The notes below the pieces were generated by a model, which was given only the letters and a program-made list of their open reading frames with translations, made no database searches and was not told the DNA's origin. Source: Emmonsiellopsis sp. PD_33 (lineage: Eukaryota; Ascomycota; Eurotiomycetes; Onygenales; Ajellomycetaceae). Taken from it: DNA of 64,000 bases. The DNA is taken from the NCBI GenBank assembly GCA_032988165.1, contig JANTQF010000070.1, positions 1 to 64,000 on the forward strand, in the 5' to 3' direction. Made by a program: the position numbers and the translations under genes. Shown in pieces: positions 11,601 through 22,263 of this stretch (position 1 is its first letter; each line of letters opens with the position of its first letter).

Positions 11601-12682
11601 GAGGGACACAGCGCGTACCTACAGATTCTTTTCATATATGTGGTTCTAATATGTCGAATCTATATGTAGTCAGAGAAAATAGAGCTCTGCTATTATTATT
11701 ATTAGGCTTTACAGAACTGCACGCTAATTTCTTTATTTTACTAGTACTTTTGGCTGTAGGGACCCCTTTTTAGCAACCTCAGGGGGGGGGAAGAACCGCT
11801 CCCAATGGCCTGCTGCAAGCTCGTGTCCTCTACAGAGTTTCCTTTCAGCACGATAATCGTTTCCAATCATATGTTGGTAAAATACTACGTCCTACCCAGG
11901 TAACCTACCCTATCTAGGATAGAGATGCACCATTACAATCGATTACGTATCCAAGATTCTGCTCAATATTTAGTCGAGGTTTTTGATGAATGAATGTTGC
12001 ATGTTCCTGAACAATGGAGGTTCTCTATCCTTTTTGCTGCAGGATAAAGAAGCAACAGTGTTTTTAGTAACAGATGCTCCATAGTAGTTACTTTTACAAA
12101 GCAAGGAATTGTTCGCGCAAGGCATAACATAAAAAAAACAATTTCTTTGTTAGACAGCTGCACTGTTTGCATGTTACTTTGCAGAATTAAACTTTTCATT
12201 GTTAGGAAAATATATAACATCAACTTCGGCGAAGTTCGAAGGATCGGTGGAAAAAGTTTAAATGCAGGATGGGAGGGGGCATATGCAGTTACGAATGAAT
12301 GAGGCGGCTCCTTTTGATTCTTATGGTTCCCGTTATGCATTATGATTTAGGGTTTGCCTCGTTTTGCTGCTGTGGCTCAGGCGAATGACGATTTCGTGAA
12401 CATGTACTCTGTATTCTATATTAAGATGCAGAGATGCAGGACGAGTTATTCAAAGGACTAGTATAGTGGATATGTTGCATCCATTTTATTGTCACCTTTG
12501 CAAGAAGGTCGTTTTCTCTTATTTTGAGAAGAGGATTCATAATTGTATACCGAGTTAGATCTACAATAGACCTAGCTGAGGGGAGAAGAAAAGCAGTTAA
12601 CAACACCAGGCATACGCCAGGGAGACCCAAAAGGGAGAGATAATGGGAATATGGGGGGGAATAGAGGTACTTGTTGAACACC
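8615..12682. other. 4-kb interval with no supported gene
   Basis: Numerous short ORFs on both strands, none with a recognisable motif, consistent start context or splice structure. Several T-rich stretches lie at 8,840-8,990 and 9,640-9,740, and composition becomes more AT-rich towards 11.7-12.5 kb. It may hold long UTRs or non-coding RNA, but nothing specific can be claimed. Confidence 0.4.
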
Positions 12683-14022
12683 TCACAGTTCCTCCCAGCG
12701 CTCATCAACCTGATGAACCTGTTTCGACATGGAAGAAAAATGATCCCAAAACGGCTCTACGGAGATCCCTCTATTTCTCGCAGCATCGTAAAGCTGATTA
12801 CATGCCGCTTTGGCTTCACGGAGCGACTCCTCAGATGTTTCGAGTCTATGCTTCTTCACCCAACTCTGCTCAGACTCTGCCGGCTCGGAGTAGTCCATGT
12901 CCAGGACAAAGCTCAGCTTCTTCAGATTTGGGAGGTATTCAGGATCCGAGAAGGACTCAACCCATTCATGCCACTGCGCGGATTTGGCTATGGAGACCGG
13001 CCCTCTGAAACGCAGTGTGGAAATGTTTGGAGCGAAGTGTCTATGGAGGGTGAAGAGGTTCGCGTCGTCATCGAATACTTCCCCCACGGTTAAGACAAGA
13101 GTCTTTAGATGCCTGAGGTTCGAAAGTATTTGGCCAAACATCTCCTGGGGACAGAAGGGATATTCGCATCCATTCGTGGACCGGATATTTATCGTTTTTA
13201 GGTTTTCGAACACGATATGTGGCAGGGCGAGAGCCATACGGACAAGGGTGTCCATCGCATCGTTTTCGATAATTTCTAACGTCTCAAGGTTGACGGCTGG
13301 GGAACCGGGAACCTCGCAGTTGATAGTCGAACCCACATACTTGTTATTGATCCACTGCTGTACAAGACTTGGGACGCTGACAACACTGATTTTTCTTTCC
13401 TCTGGATTTCCTTCGTCGACCTTTACGAACTCTCTTCTTCTTCTCCCCTTGCAATAGCCTCTTTGTTTGCCTTGCACAGCTCGTCAGTTGTCGGACCTTC
13501 AAAACGAAGTGACGAGGTGAAAAAGAGGACAAGGTGGTTAACGTGGCCTTCCAGTATGAATGGGCTTTGGACAGTCTCTCCACAGGCTGAGCTGATGACC
13601 AGCCTCTTGAGGGGCCAGTGCTGCGGTATTTCTTTGTCGGTTAACATTTCGTCAAAGCCGGACTCGAGTACTAGGTCTGTCACATCGGTGAAATGCGCGC
13701 CTAGAATGGACCATTCGACATCGGACGGGGCGTTGTCATCGATATCGAGGTCTTTGATATCCCTTGGGATATTTTTTAACTGCTCGAGTAGGAGGTCCCG
13801 ATGGTTATCCTCTTTGTCGTGTATGCCTTGGGCTTTGATGGTGACAGGGGTTCGGACAGTTGAATTGTCCATGGTTTCTGTAGCTGGGTACTGGTTTGCT
13901 CGTCTGTGGTGGAAGTATCTGGTCGAAAGTAGATTCCTGTGTCTTGGAAGAAGAGGGACTCTTTGTTTAGAGCGGGCTGGTAAATAGCGGGCGAAGTTCG
14001 TGGGAACGCGAAGGGGCATCAC
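12683..14022 (-). pseudogene. LRR-like conserved protein, frameshifted
   Basis: Two overlapping minus-strand frames encode successive parts of one protein. The first (14022-13423) runs through MDNSTVRTPVTI (internal ATG at 13872), HRDLLLEQLKNIPRDI, DVTDLVLESGFDEM and HWPLKRLVISSACGE to KANKEAIARGEEEE. The second (to 12683) continues from EFVKVDEGNPEERKIS through NLETLEIIENDAMDTLVRM, NLKTINIRSTNG, LKTLVLTVGEVFDD and NISTLRFRGPV to ISVEPFWD. The alternating L-x-x-L-x-I pattern suggests a leucine-rich-repeat-like solenoid; I recall a conserved Eurotiomycete family of unknown function. The break lies in a GAAGAAGAAGAGAG run at 13431-13446, with no splice sites to bridge it: 2 nt extra or 1 nt missing. 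The in-frame region upstream of 13872 is Arg-rich and acid-poor, so a start at 14022 with a mitochondrial presequence is possible. Either a recent pseudogene or a sequence error. Confidence 0.7.
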
Positions 14023-14877
14023 AGGTGGGGAGCCGAGCCTGCAGTCTGCCCGCAGGGTTGAATCGTAGTTGAATCCTTCGACTGAGTTTATTTTTTAAAA
14101 TAAATCCTCTTGAGAGGATTTGACGAGGCCGCAAAAGAAACAATCAACGTGTCCTGACGCACCCAAATTCGGTACTTGGGAGACGAATAAGGCGCGCCGG
14201 TAGGAAATATATGGCCTCAAATGGGCACTCAAATTCAAAATAGCACAGGGCAGCAGCAAGTATTGATTGAATGTCGAGTCACAATTAGTAGTGGAACAAA
14301 ATGAAAATTTGGATGAAGTAGTTATTGGCTAGCCAGTTAGTTACAAGCCGAGAAATTAGGCTGAGTGCTTACTATTTTTAACTCCTTGTATAGCAATCGA
14401 AGATACGTAGAAAAGAAAGCATTCATAGCAGATTTTCCCGCTTCGGTTAATACCGGAATGCTTCTTGCGATGAGGCTTGGGTAAGGTTATATAGGAGGCA
14501 AGACATGCAAAAGCTGCAATGCTCATGCATACTGAACACAGCCACGTCCTGGGACCTGCCTCCCAACCTTGGAATAAATTGAAGGGCGCAAAATCAAATA
14601 AAATCTCTAGATTCCGTTGCTTAACTATAGTAAGAGATGCTTCGCCTTATCCCAATGCCTGCCCCCTCGATCAAAAGTAAAAACGAATAGGTATAACTAG
14701 AAGAAGGGGGAGTCATGACAACCGGCCCAGTACCGGATGTGCTTTAGGGCATCATACACATGTTCGAGTTGAATGATGGCGTTCTAGTTTTCGATCTGGC
14801 CGGAGTTGGAAGTATTCAAAGGGCCCTCTTCCAAGAATAGTCAGCAAAGGAACTAGGAAAGGGGAGATGGAATGTGG
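14023..14877. other. Intergenic; short inverted repeat at 14102-14121
   Basis: AT-rich spacer between two minus-strand genes. An AATCCTCT-TG-AGAGGATT hairpin next to a TTTATTTTTTAAAATAAA tract near 14090-14121 lies just upstream of the LRR-like gene. No gene seen. Confidence 0.4.
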
Positions 14878-17109
14878 CTATATACCATGTCTAGTGTAGA
14901 GCTTCCGCTCTACTTCATCGAATTTAGCCTTTCCACCTTCAACATCCCCTCGCTTGATACCAAGACGAGAACTAGGAAGACCCATAGACATCAGGTATTC
15001 GACTGAGTCATCCCATTCCACAGATTTACGCTTGGTGTCCCACTTTAACTCCTCTGCCATCAAGTCAATGACGGTTGGGAGAGCTTCGAGGGCAGCTTGC
15101 GCGTTTAAAAATGCTAGTCTGGTTCTCCGCGCCAAAACATCCACTGCCGTTTGTGCATATTCCACACGGACGGCATATCGAACCTCCCCGTCAATGAATG
15201 GATATAGGGGAGAAATGCGGGAACCGCGAACCGGGAACCGAGTGTTTGTCGGAGACGACATAGCAGCTACTTCCCAGGCGCGATCGCCATACGACTGCGC
15301 GAGATGTTGGGCGACGTCAGTTGCGAGCCCAAAGTGTTGGATCAGGTTAATGAACAATGTCTTTGAAAACCCATGGGCACCGATTAGGCGGACCTGGTGC
15401 GTTTGACAAGAGCCGTCTAAAACAGCGCTATCATCGACCAAGTTGCTTCCGCTGATATTGGGAATACCCTTTTTAGGGCGAGGTTGGAGCTCAAACTGTT
15501 TAATGGCTTCGTCAACTGCTTCTTCTGCCATCTGGCGATAAGTTGTCCATTTTCCACCAGCGCACGTTAGGAGGCCGGATGGGGACACATTAATGAGATG
15601 GTTTCGGACCAATGATTCTGTGTTTTTAGCCTTTGGGTCTCGTACAAGTGGGCGTATTCCGGACCATGCCGCGAGAACATCACCCCGTCTAACATTGATG
15701 TCTGGAGCAAGGTAACCACTGATCTCGTTTAAGATCCAATTTATGTCTTTTTCGGATGGGATAGGCTGAGGAGTAATTTGTGTAGGGCTGTCCGTGGTTC
15801 CTGCTATTGTGTTGCCTTGCCACGGAAGGAAGAAAATGACTCGTCCATCTGAAGTTGAAGGGTCGATCAACCCCATTTTAGCAGGACTATAATAGCCTGG
15901 CAAGACCACATGGACGCCAGAGCTCGGCGCAACAATCTCGTCCACTTTCTGATCGTCTAGCTTTCTGATAGAATCAGTGAACGGGCCGGTGGCGTTTATG
16001 ATACCCTTTGCTCTGACGGTAAACTCATTTATGACCTGGCCATTCTTCCCTGGCACCATGTCTTTAACCTGTGCTCCATTGAGTCTTCCGGAGGCATCTC
16101 TAGTTAGTCCAGTAACTTCCATATGATTTACCACTGTGCAACCATAAAGAGCGGCGGTCATTGCCAATGACACGTTCATCCGCGAATCGTTGTGGGCACC
16201 ATCTATTGCGCGCATTAGCTTTTTTTTATATTAAATCTCATGTAGATGTAGTGGGGGGTAATACCATAGTAAACCAGTGCACCGAAGAGGCCATCCTTTT
16301 TCAACATTGGGAAAGCATCAAGAGCCTTACTCTTTGGGAGAAAATAAGAGCTCTCAATACCTTCAGACCCCGCCAGCAAATCATAAAATTTGGTTCCAGC
16401 CCAAAAATAAGGTAATTGCCACCACTTTTGCACGGGGACCATAATTGGGAGCCACATTGATAGGTGAGGTGCTGTATGAAGGAAATATTTCCGTTCCCGA
16501 AGCGCTTCCTTGACAAGGGCATATCTGTCAGGAGAACATAGTGAGTAGTAATCTCCATACCAAGGATAAACTGCCAACATACTGATTGTAATCCAATTCC
16601 CACACGGCCTTCTCTAGGTAACGGACACCGCCATGGACCAGCTTTGTACTCTTGCTACTTGTGCCAGCACTGAAATCATCGCGCTCCACTAGAGCTACCT
16701 TTAACCCCCGCGAAGCAGCATCGAGAGCTATACCAGAACCGGTTGCACCACCACCAATAACGAGTAAGTCATAAGGTTCCTCTGTATTTGAATCGCCAGC
16801 GCCAGATCCACGAGAACCGTCAACGTTAGATAGACCTTTCTCTAGACCACGAGAAACTAGGCTTGTCTTCTGCGACTCGGAGCTTTTCCTTAGATCTAGG
16901 ATTTGCTCATCGCGGGATTTAACGCGCGGAAAACTTGGCGGAACTAAGTGGCCTCCATCCCTATACGAGGGAGGAGGAACAGCAGCCGGATCCGACCCTG
17001 GGATGTTGCGTGGCCGGAAGGAGAGGTACAGAATGCCCCCTCCTCCCGCAGCGGCAGCAATTGTATAAAATAGGGGTTTCAGGAAGCGACGAGGTTGGCG
17101 ACTAGTCAT
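14878..17109 (-). CDS. GUT2: Mitochondrial FAD glycerol-3-phosphate dehydrogenase
   Basis: Oxidises glycerol-3-phosphate to dihydroxyacetone phosphate at the outer face of the inner mitochondrial membrane, passing electrons to ubiquinone. It serves glycerol catabolism and the G3P shuttle. Three exons (17109-16583, 16524-16265, 16202-14878) splice in phase to 703 aa. The N-terminus is basic with one hydrophobic segment (about residues 13-31), fitting a mitochondrial presequence/anchor. The FAD-binding motif GGGATGSG is at about residues 119-126, followed by [22 protein letters not shown]. Exon 2 carries [12 protein letters not shown] and [17 protein letters not shown]; exon 3 opens with [19 protein letters not shown] conserved C-terminal helical domain (about residues 500-690) is present. 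Length is usual for the fungal enzyme and no defects were seen. Introns are 58 and 62 nt. Confidence 0.96.
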
Positions 17110-18671
17110 ATTAAGAAGAAATTGGGTGATATAGAAGTAGTAGGTGTGTGGGTTTTAGGGAGAGAGTAATCTATGTGTAGAGAACGAGGAATCTTCCGTC
17201 GAACTATAAGAGCAATTGTGAGTCAGTAACGGCACATGCTATTCTCCAAGAAGAGGGATCTTACTGTCGAATGTATATAGGTATGGTCTTCTGTAGCTTT
17301 AGACAGAGCCGTTTGAGAGTATGAGGAACGGAAAGTTGGTGGATAAGAAGGCCGCGAAATTGGATAATGATACAGGAAGGGAAATGGTCAATGAATGAAG
17401 GAACTAGGGAACTGATAAGAACTTGAATGATGGACTAGGCGACCTAGGAAAAGTTGAATCTGGATCCTGATATCATGATAAATGGAGCTGGACGGAGAAT
17501 TGATGGAGAATGACGACAAGAGCCGCAAACCTGCCTGGGCCTTGCCCTGGAGCGGAGCACCCATAGCTGGTACCTGGCGCTTCCCTGGAAGTGACCTCAG
17601 CGGCCCAGCGATTGCCGGTGACGTGGGAGGTATCCACAGGGGTCCGTCGAAGTACCAAATGTGCAGCGATGACGGAATTGCCCCACCAATCAGAGCGCTT
17701 ACTAAGTATGGTTTTTCCATTCCGATCCTGGTTGGGCTTAGTGCATATTTCCTGGATCAACATTTTTCCAGTTCCCCCCTGACTACATCTGACCCTTGGC
17801 GGTGTTCCTTCGAGTTTGATCGTTTTATACTATCATTTTATTGTCGAGAGAGTTAGTTATCTAGTTATAGTTTTCTCTATGCTAACCAATTCCCGCCATT
17901 AGGAAGAGAAGGGGGGAAGAATGCGATATCTCAGTGTCAGGGAACTCCCCAAACTGAAAAATCGTTCTGCATCTGGGTGGCATGTCTATAAAATTACTTA
18001 AATCATCTAGATACGCCTTTCTGCCAACAGAACCTAACGATTGCAGTACCCAGCCCATTGCCAGAAACAGAATACGCCATAGAATCATCACCAGTGGAGC
18101 ATCTTTCTAGAGGTTTCGACTTCCTGCGCATCTTCAAATCTGCTTTTATAAGCTTTGGAACCCGCATCCCACCCTAAGATTCAACGACGTTCTTGTAGTA
18201 AGCAAGAACAATTGGTTCTGTCGCATAAGCCCGGTGTGCCACAACTTCAGCCATATTCGGCATTTCCCTCGGCTGATGAACCGCGTGTTGGTGAGAATCA
18301 ATCGTCGGAATAGCTAGGAAATTCATTAATGGGAGATTGTAAGCAATCGACGTGAATATGCTTTCCCCTTCCTGGATCACAAATTACTGAAGCCAGGATG
18401 CACTAGGGGTGTCTCTAATATTGATAGCAGCATCAAGGCCTCATTGACAGTTGTGCTAACCGTCATAACGATGAAAAAGAACAAAGCCATGAGTTAACAA
18501 ACAAGAAAGCTGCTTGCCGTTTTCCGTACATAGTCTCTACTACAGGGATGTGATACTTTTTCATCCTCAGTTGGAAAGGGTAAATTTATCCTTGAGCTTT
18601 TAGTTACCACATTCATAATCAGGAAGTGGACCAATTGAGAAACAATCATGTATCAAACCAACATACATACA
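17110..18671. other. Intergenic; possible decayed coding fragment 18172-18500
   Basis: This includes the GUT2 promoter. On the minus strand a protein-like stretch ends at a TAG at 18172-18174 (NLPLMNFLAIPTIDSHQH ... VLAYYKNVVES). It continues upstream past a single TAA as INIRDTPSASWLQ, suggesting a degraded exon of an unrecognised gene. The plus-strand frame 17482-17856 overlaps the promoter and shows no family signature. No intact gene is supportable. Confidence 0.35.
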
Positions 18672-19616
18672 TCAAGCTCCCAACACCTCCTCCAGAACAC
18701 TAGTGTCAACAAGTTGCGCAAGCTCCTCCTCTGAAAGCGGGCTTCGATTCTCCAGGTTTGCAATCCACTGATCTTCTTCCGCTAGCGCCTGCATCAAATC
18801 TGTCGCCAAGGTTGTTGTAAAGTTATGAGTCGGCCAAACAGCTTCAAGGACGCCTACATCCATGCCAAGAATGGCAGCAGCGCGAGGCCATATACTTTCA
18901 GGATCCGACTCGAAGACCTTCTCGGCTTGATACAATGACCGGATGAACTCGACAATATCACTTCGAATAGCTGGATCGCTGAGCTTTTCCACCGTGCTAT
19001 GAAGATTGAAGAGCTCCCGATAAGTGGCTGGGTCCTGGAATACCACCGCGTCGTCGCCAATCGCCTCGATGGCCAATTCGAGTGTCGGTTCCCAGATCCC
19101 AACAGCGTCCACAGACCCTGCAGCTAGCATGCTGGGAAGGGAATTCTCCGGGCAAGGCGCAGATAAACACGCCTTGCCATAGGTAATATTATAGTCAGAC
19201 GTAGTCAACCCGATAGTGCCGAGGTATTTTTCCACAAAATAAGCCGCAGAAGTACTCGGTATTGCGCCGATTTTCTTCCCCTTTAGATCTTCCAAAGTGC
19301 TGATTCCAGCGCTTGCTCGTCCAACGATCCGATAAGTGACTTCTGCGATGGTCCAAATGATGCGCAAGCTTTTGTTCTTGCCGTATTCTCGGAGCGCCTG
19401 AGTTTCGGCATTGGTTGCTAGATCAAAACTTGTGTCGTTGAGCAAAGTTGCCACGCTGCCATCGATAATTTCGGCATTGCCATCATAGTAGTCCTCGATG
19501 GCGATTTGTGCCGGAGTATATTCGATTACTTCCAGGGACGCGGCAATTTTCAGGGCAGAAACGAGGGCACCGGACAGGGTGAGTGTTAAGCCCAGATAGG
19601 AGAGTGGATTGTGCAT
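18672..19616 (-). CDS. Secreted SsuA/THI5-like substrate-binding protein
   Basis: A single-exon protein of 314 aa. The start at 19616 (MHNPLSYLGLTLTLSGALVSA) gives a clear signal peptide; the longer in-frame start at 19763 would bury it. The mature part has the layout of type-2 periplasmic-binding folds of the NMT1/THI5/SsuA group. It shows LEVIEYTPAQIAIEDYYDG, a DGSVATLLNDTSFDLATNAE segment and LEDLKGKKIGAIPSTSAAYF (typical of the hinge-proximal helix). It also has SMLAAGSVDAVGIWEPTLELA (the classic A-G-x-V-D-A-x-x-x-W-E-P motif). In bacteria such proteins deliver sulfonates, nitrate or pyrimidines to ABC importers. A secreted fungal copy has no obvious importer here, so substrate and role are unknown. 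The intronless structure could indicate old acquisition from bacteria. Confidence 0.82.
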   Translation of the reverse strand: MHNPLSYLGLTLTLSGALVSALKIAASLEVIEYTPAQIAIEDYYDGNAEIIDGSVATLLNDTSFDLATNAETQALREYGKNKSLRIIWTIAEVTYRIVGRASAGISTLEDLKGKKIGAIPSTSAAYFVEKYLGTIGLTTSDYNITYGKACLSAPCPENSLPSMLAAGSVDAVGIWEPTLELAIEAIGDDAVVFQDPATYRELFNLHSTVEKLSDPAIRSDIVEFIRSLYQAEKVFESDPESIWPRAAAILGMDVGVLEAVWPTHNFTTTLATDLMQALAEEDQWIANLENRSPLSEEELAQLVDTSVLEEVLGA

Positions 19617-20561
19617 TTTTGCTGCCGTTATTCTTTCGCATTCGCAATTCGGGTCTTCTTGGGTAGAAAAGTCAAGCCGCTTTGATATGTCAAAGAGATG
19701 GCATGAACCAGCAGAATCTTCCACTTTCTCCCTTTTAAACAGCCGCCCAGGTACAAGCTCCAACCCTGATCAGCGTTAGTAAATGAATTGGATTATGGTA
19801 GTACCGGATAATGTCATATTTTCAGCCCCTACCCGTATCTTACAGCAGCTAAAACGGACCAAATTGTCCGCGGATTTTACCTGTTCGCAACCCGTCCTTG
19901 CATACACTGTTGCGCTAGCTGGTTGAAAGCTATGCGAGCGATGCATCACGACGAGACGAGTTAAATTAGGCCGGCTCTTGATGAGTCCGCCTCCTATGGG
20001 GCTGTTATTTTTTCGCAGCCGGAAAACGCCGCGGAAATACCTCTGCATATTCCGGACGCTCCTTGCCAGGATAATCGATTTAATAACAATTGACGGCATG
20101 GACGGGGCTGAGAAAGAGCCGCATACTTTCAATTTTGCGTAGACATTGATCTTAATAACAGCACACTGGAATTTGATGTGTGGTTCGTGACAAGGGTGGT
20201 GAACTAGTATTGGCGGAATCCATCCATATGAGGCAAAACAGGCGAAAAATTCATAGGAATCCTAGCAATCTTCTCTCAGAAATGTGGAAGCAGTGTGTGT
20301 ATGTTAACTCATAAGCAAGTTCACATGCTTCTCGACAACTAGGTGCTTTGATACGGGCAGGCGGGCTAGAGTCTGACCCGAAGATATTTTTAACCTCAAA
20401 CAATAAAGGGTGGAATAGAGATACCATGGATTCTATGTGATGATGAGGTCAACAGCAGTTAAATCAATGTTTCAACATAACTAAATCTCAAACTATGTTT
20501 CTATAACAATGCCACAGGGAAACGGCTGGCGTGCCTACAAGTATTTTGATCCTTAATAGAC
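19617..20561. other. Intergenic spacer
   Basis: The 118-codon minus frame at 19776-20132 lacks any recognisable motif. A TCCGCGGA palindrome lies near 19869-19876 and could be a zinc-cluster regulator site. Otherwise nothing seen. Confidence 0.35.
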
Positions 20562-21609
20562 CTAAAGCCATGATTTCGTTCCGGTATGAGACACGAAAGC
20601 GCCTCCATCACCGTTGGCTATGGAGGCCTTTTGCGAGACAGCCATAACAGCCGCAACTGATTCGGCCGGAGTAAGTGGACGGGTGAAGTGAGGTGCGTAG
20701 GCGACAAACTTCTCAACCAGAGCACCAGTCTTGTTAGCATCCTCAGGATTGGGTTCTGTTATTGTCTGTTAGCGCTCTGCAAAATGCACAGGCATATAGA
20801 AACGTAGGCGCACCTTGTTTATTACGCTCGGTGGCAACAAATCCAGGGCTGACCGAAAGAAAAAGAATACCCTCCTGTTTATGAGCGGCATTGTATTTGG
20901 CAATAGCCACGTTGACAGCACCCTTGCTAATTGAGTAAGGGCTACCAAAGGGTATTTCGAAGTCGTTGATCAAGTTGATATCAGCCATGCCGGTGGAAAT
21001 AGTAATAATCTTCTTGACATTGCCGTTTCGAATGAGAGGCAGGAAGGCCTCAATAACTTTGATAGGCCCAACGACATTGATCTCAAAGGAGTCCCGGAGC
21101 TCCTTTTCGAGTATATCGAAGTTATCACCACTTAATCATACCGTCAGATTTTTTCCCAACGCAAACAGACGCAGCAGATCAACATACAAATCGGAGAGAC
21201 TCTTAAACTCGCTAATCGCAGATACCAAGGCAGCATTATTGATGAGATAATCGAGTCCTCCCCCAGTGATCTGTTTCACAACCTCCGCAGCTTTCTAAAA
21301 CGAATGGTTAGCACATACTACTCAGGAAATATCGGGAGTCCCCTTACCTTGAGAGATGGCAAGTTTGTATACTGAGCCTCCACGAAGTGGACATTTGCAA
21401 GGCCCTCCTCTGCCGCCTTTTTGTCTGCGGCAGCCTTGTTCCGAACAAGCCCAATGGCAACGTTTTGTGAATCCTGGCTGAGGTGTCGAACAAACTCGAA
21501 CTGGGTTCATTAGCATCAATCTAAATGCCCTTGAATTAATCTGGTTAATAGGGGTAAAACATACACCGAGTCCGCGGCTGGCACCTGTAACAAGATAGGT
21601 AGTAGGCAT
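20562..21609 (-). CDS. Short-chain dehydrogenase/reductase
   Basis: NAD(P)-dependent oxidoreductase of the classical SDR family. Five exons (21609-21565, 21500-21348, 21294-21188, 21130-20814, 20755-20562) splice in phase to 271 aa. The cofactor motif TGASRGLG is at residues 8-15, NNAA at 85-88, and the catalytic triad is Ser147 (ITIST) with Tyr167 and Lys171 (YSISK). The PGFVATERNK loop follows as usual. The C-terminus (GAFVSHTGTKSWL) resembles fungal C-factor/ketoreductase-type SDRs. It is divergently paired with the Zn2Cys6 regulator 654 bp away, suggesting local co-regulation. Substrate unknown. A TATTTAAA element lies about 125 bp upstream of the start. Confidence 0.93.
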
Positions 21610-22263
21610 GATTAAAGATGGTGGTCGTAAATATTTCGATATGGCTGAACTCCCTTTGAAATCGCTGGCTTGGTTATCGGATGGCTGGATGTTGTTTTGT
21701 TCTGTCCTTCTCCGGGCTGGCAGATAGGCAGCGCTTTAAATACATCGACTCATGGCAGGACATCATGCCGTGTGAAGCTCTGTTTGCTCATAAAACTGTT
21801 GCTAATCAATATGATGGCTTAAAGAATACAGAGTCGGATATCTGAGATTAATAAGCATCTTTGGAGCTGGAGTCCTGTTTTCTGCCATCTCCCCTTTTAG
21901 GCTCGGAGATAGTTGCCCAGGTTTAGCTGACGCTTTGACATATTTAACGAAGGTTGTCCCCACTCTAATCAGTGACAAATCTTCGTAGTCATATTATTTA
22001 TTTAACTACTCCGTACAAACCATCTATTCTGAGTCGCTGGTCCACTTATTATCGCTTCTTCATCTGTCGGAAGCAGCATTTCTACTTCGTGGAAACTTGC
22101 TCGGTTTTCTAGCGATCAGTAATTCCCAGCCAAAGAAGAAATCCGCGAGATTTCTTAACCAAATTCTCATTACCAATCAAATCATTCTGCGGGTCTTTTC
22201 CAATTCCTTCTCTTGATCCTGCGAAGCTGTAGCAATTTTCATAGCCACATTTTCCGCTAGGAT
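21610..22263. promoter_or_regulatory. Bidirectional promoter, SDR / Zn2Cys6 regulator
   Basis: A 654-bp spacer between divergent start codons. TATTTAAA (minus strand, near 21737) suits the dehydrogenase. Single CGG/CCG triplets occur (for example ATCGGATGG near 21677 and TCTCCGGGC near 21711), but no clean CGG-Nx-CCG pair was identified. Assignment as a shared promoter is inferred from gene orientation. Confidence 0.5.

Noticed and set aside
11963..12340. 125-codon minus-strand ORF
   Set aside because: Low-complexity, AT-rich composition and no motif; likely chance.
12897..13457. 186-codon plus-strand ORF and its neighbour at 13463-13987
   Set aside because: Antisense shadows of the LRR-like gene, whose minus-strand frames show the conserved pattern.
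17482..17856. 124-codon plus-strand ORF in the GUT2 upstream region
   Set aside because: No family features, poor composition, overlaps the promoter of GUT2.
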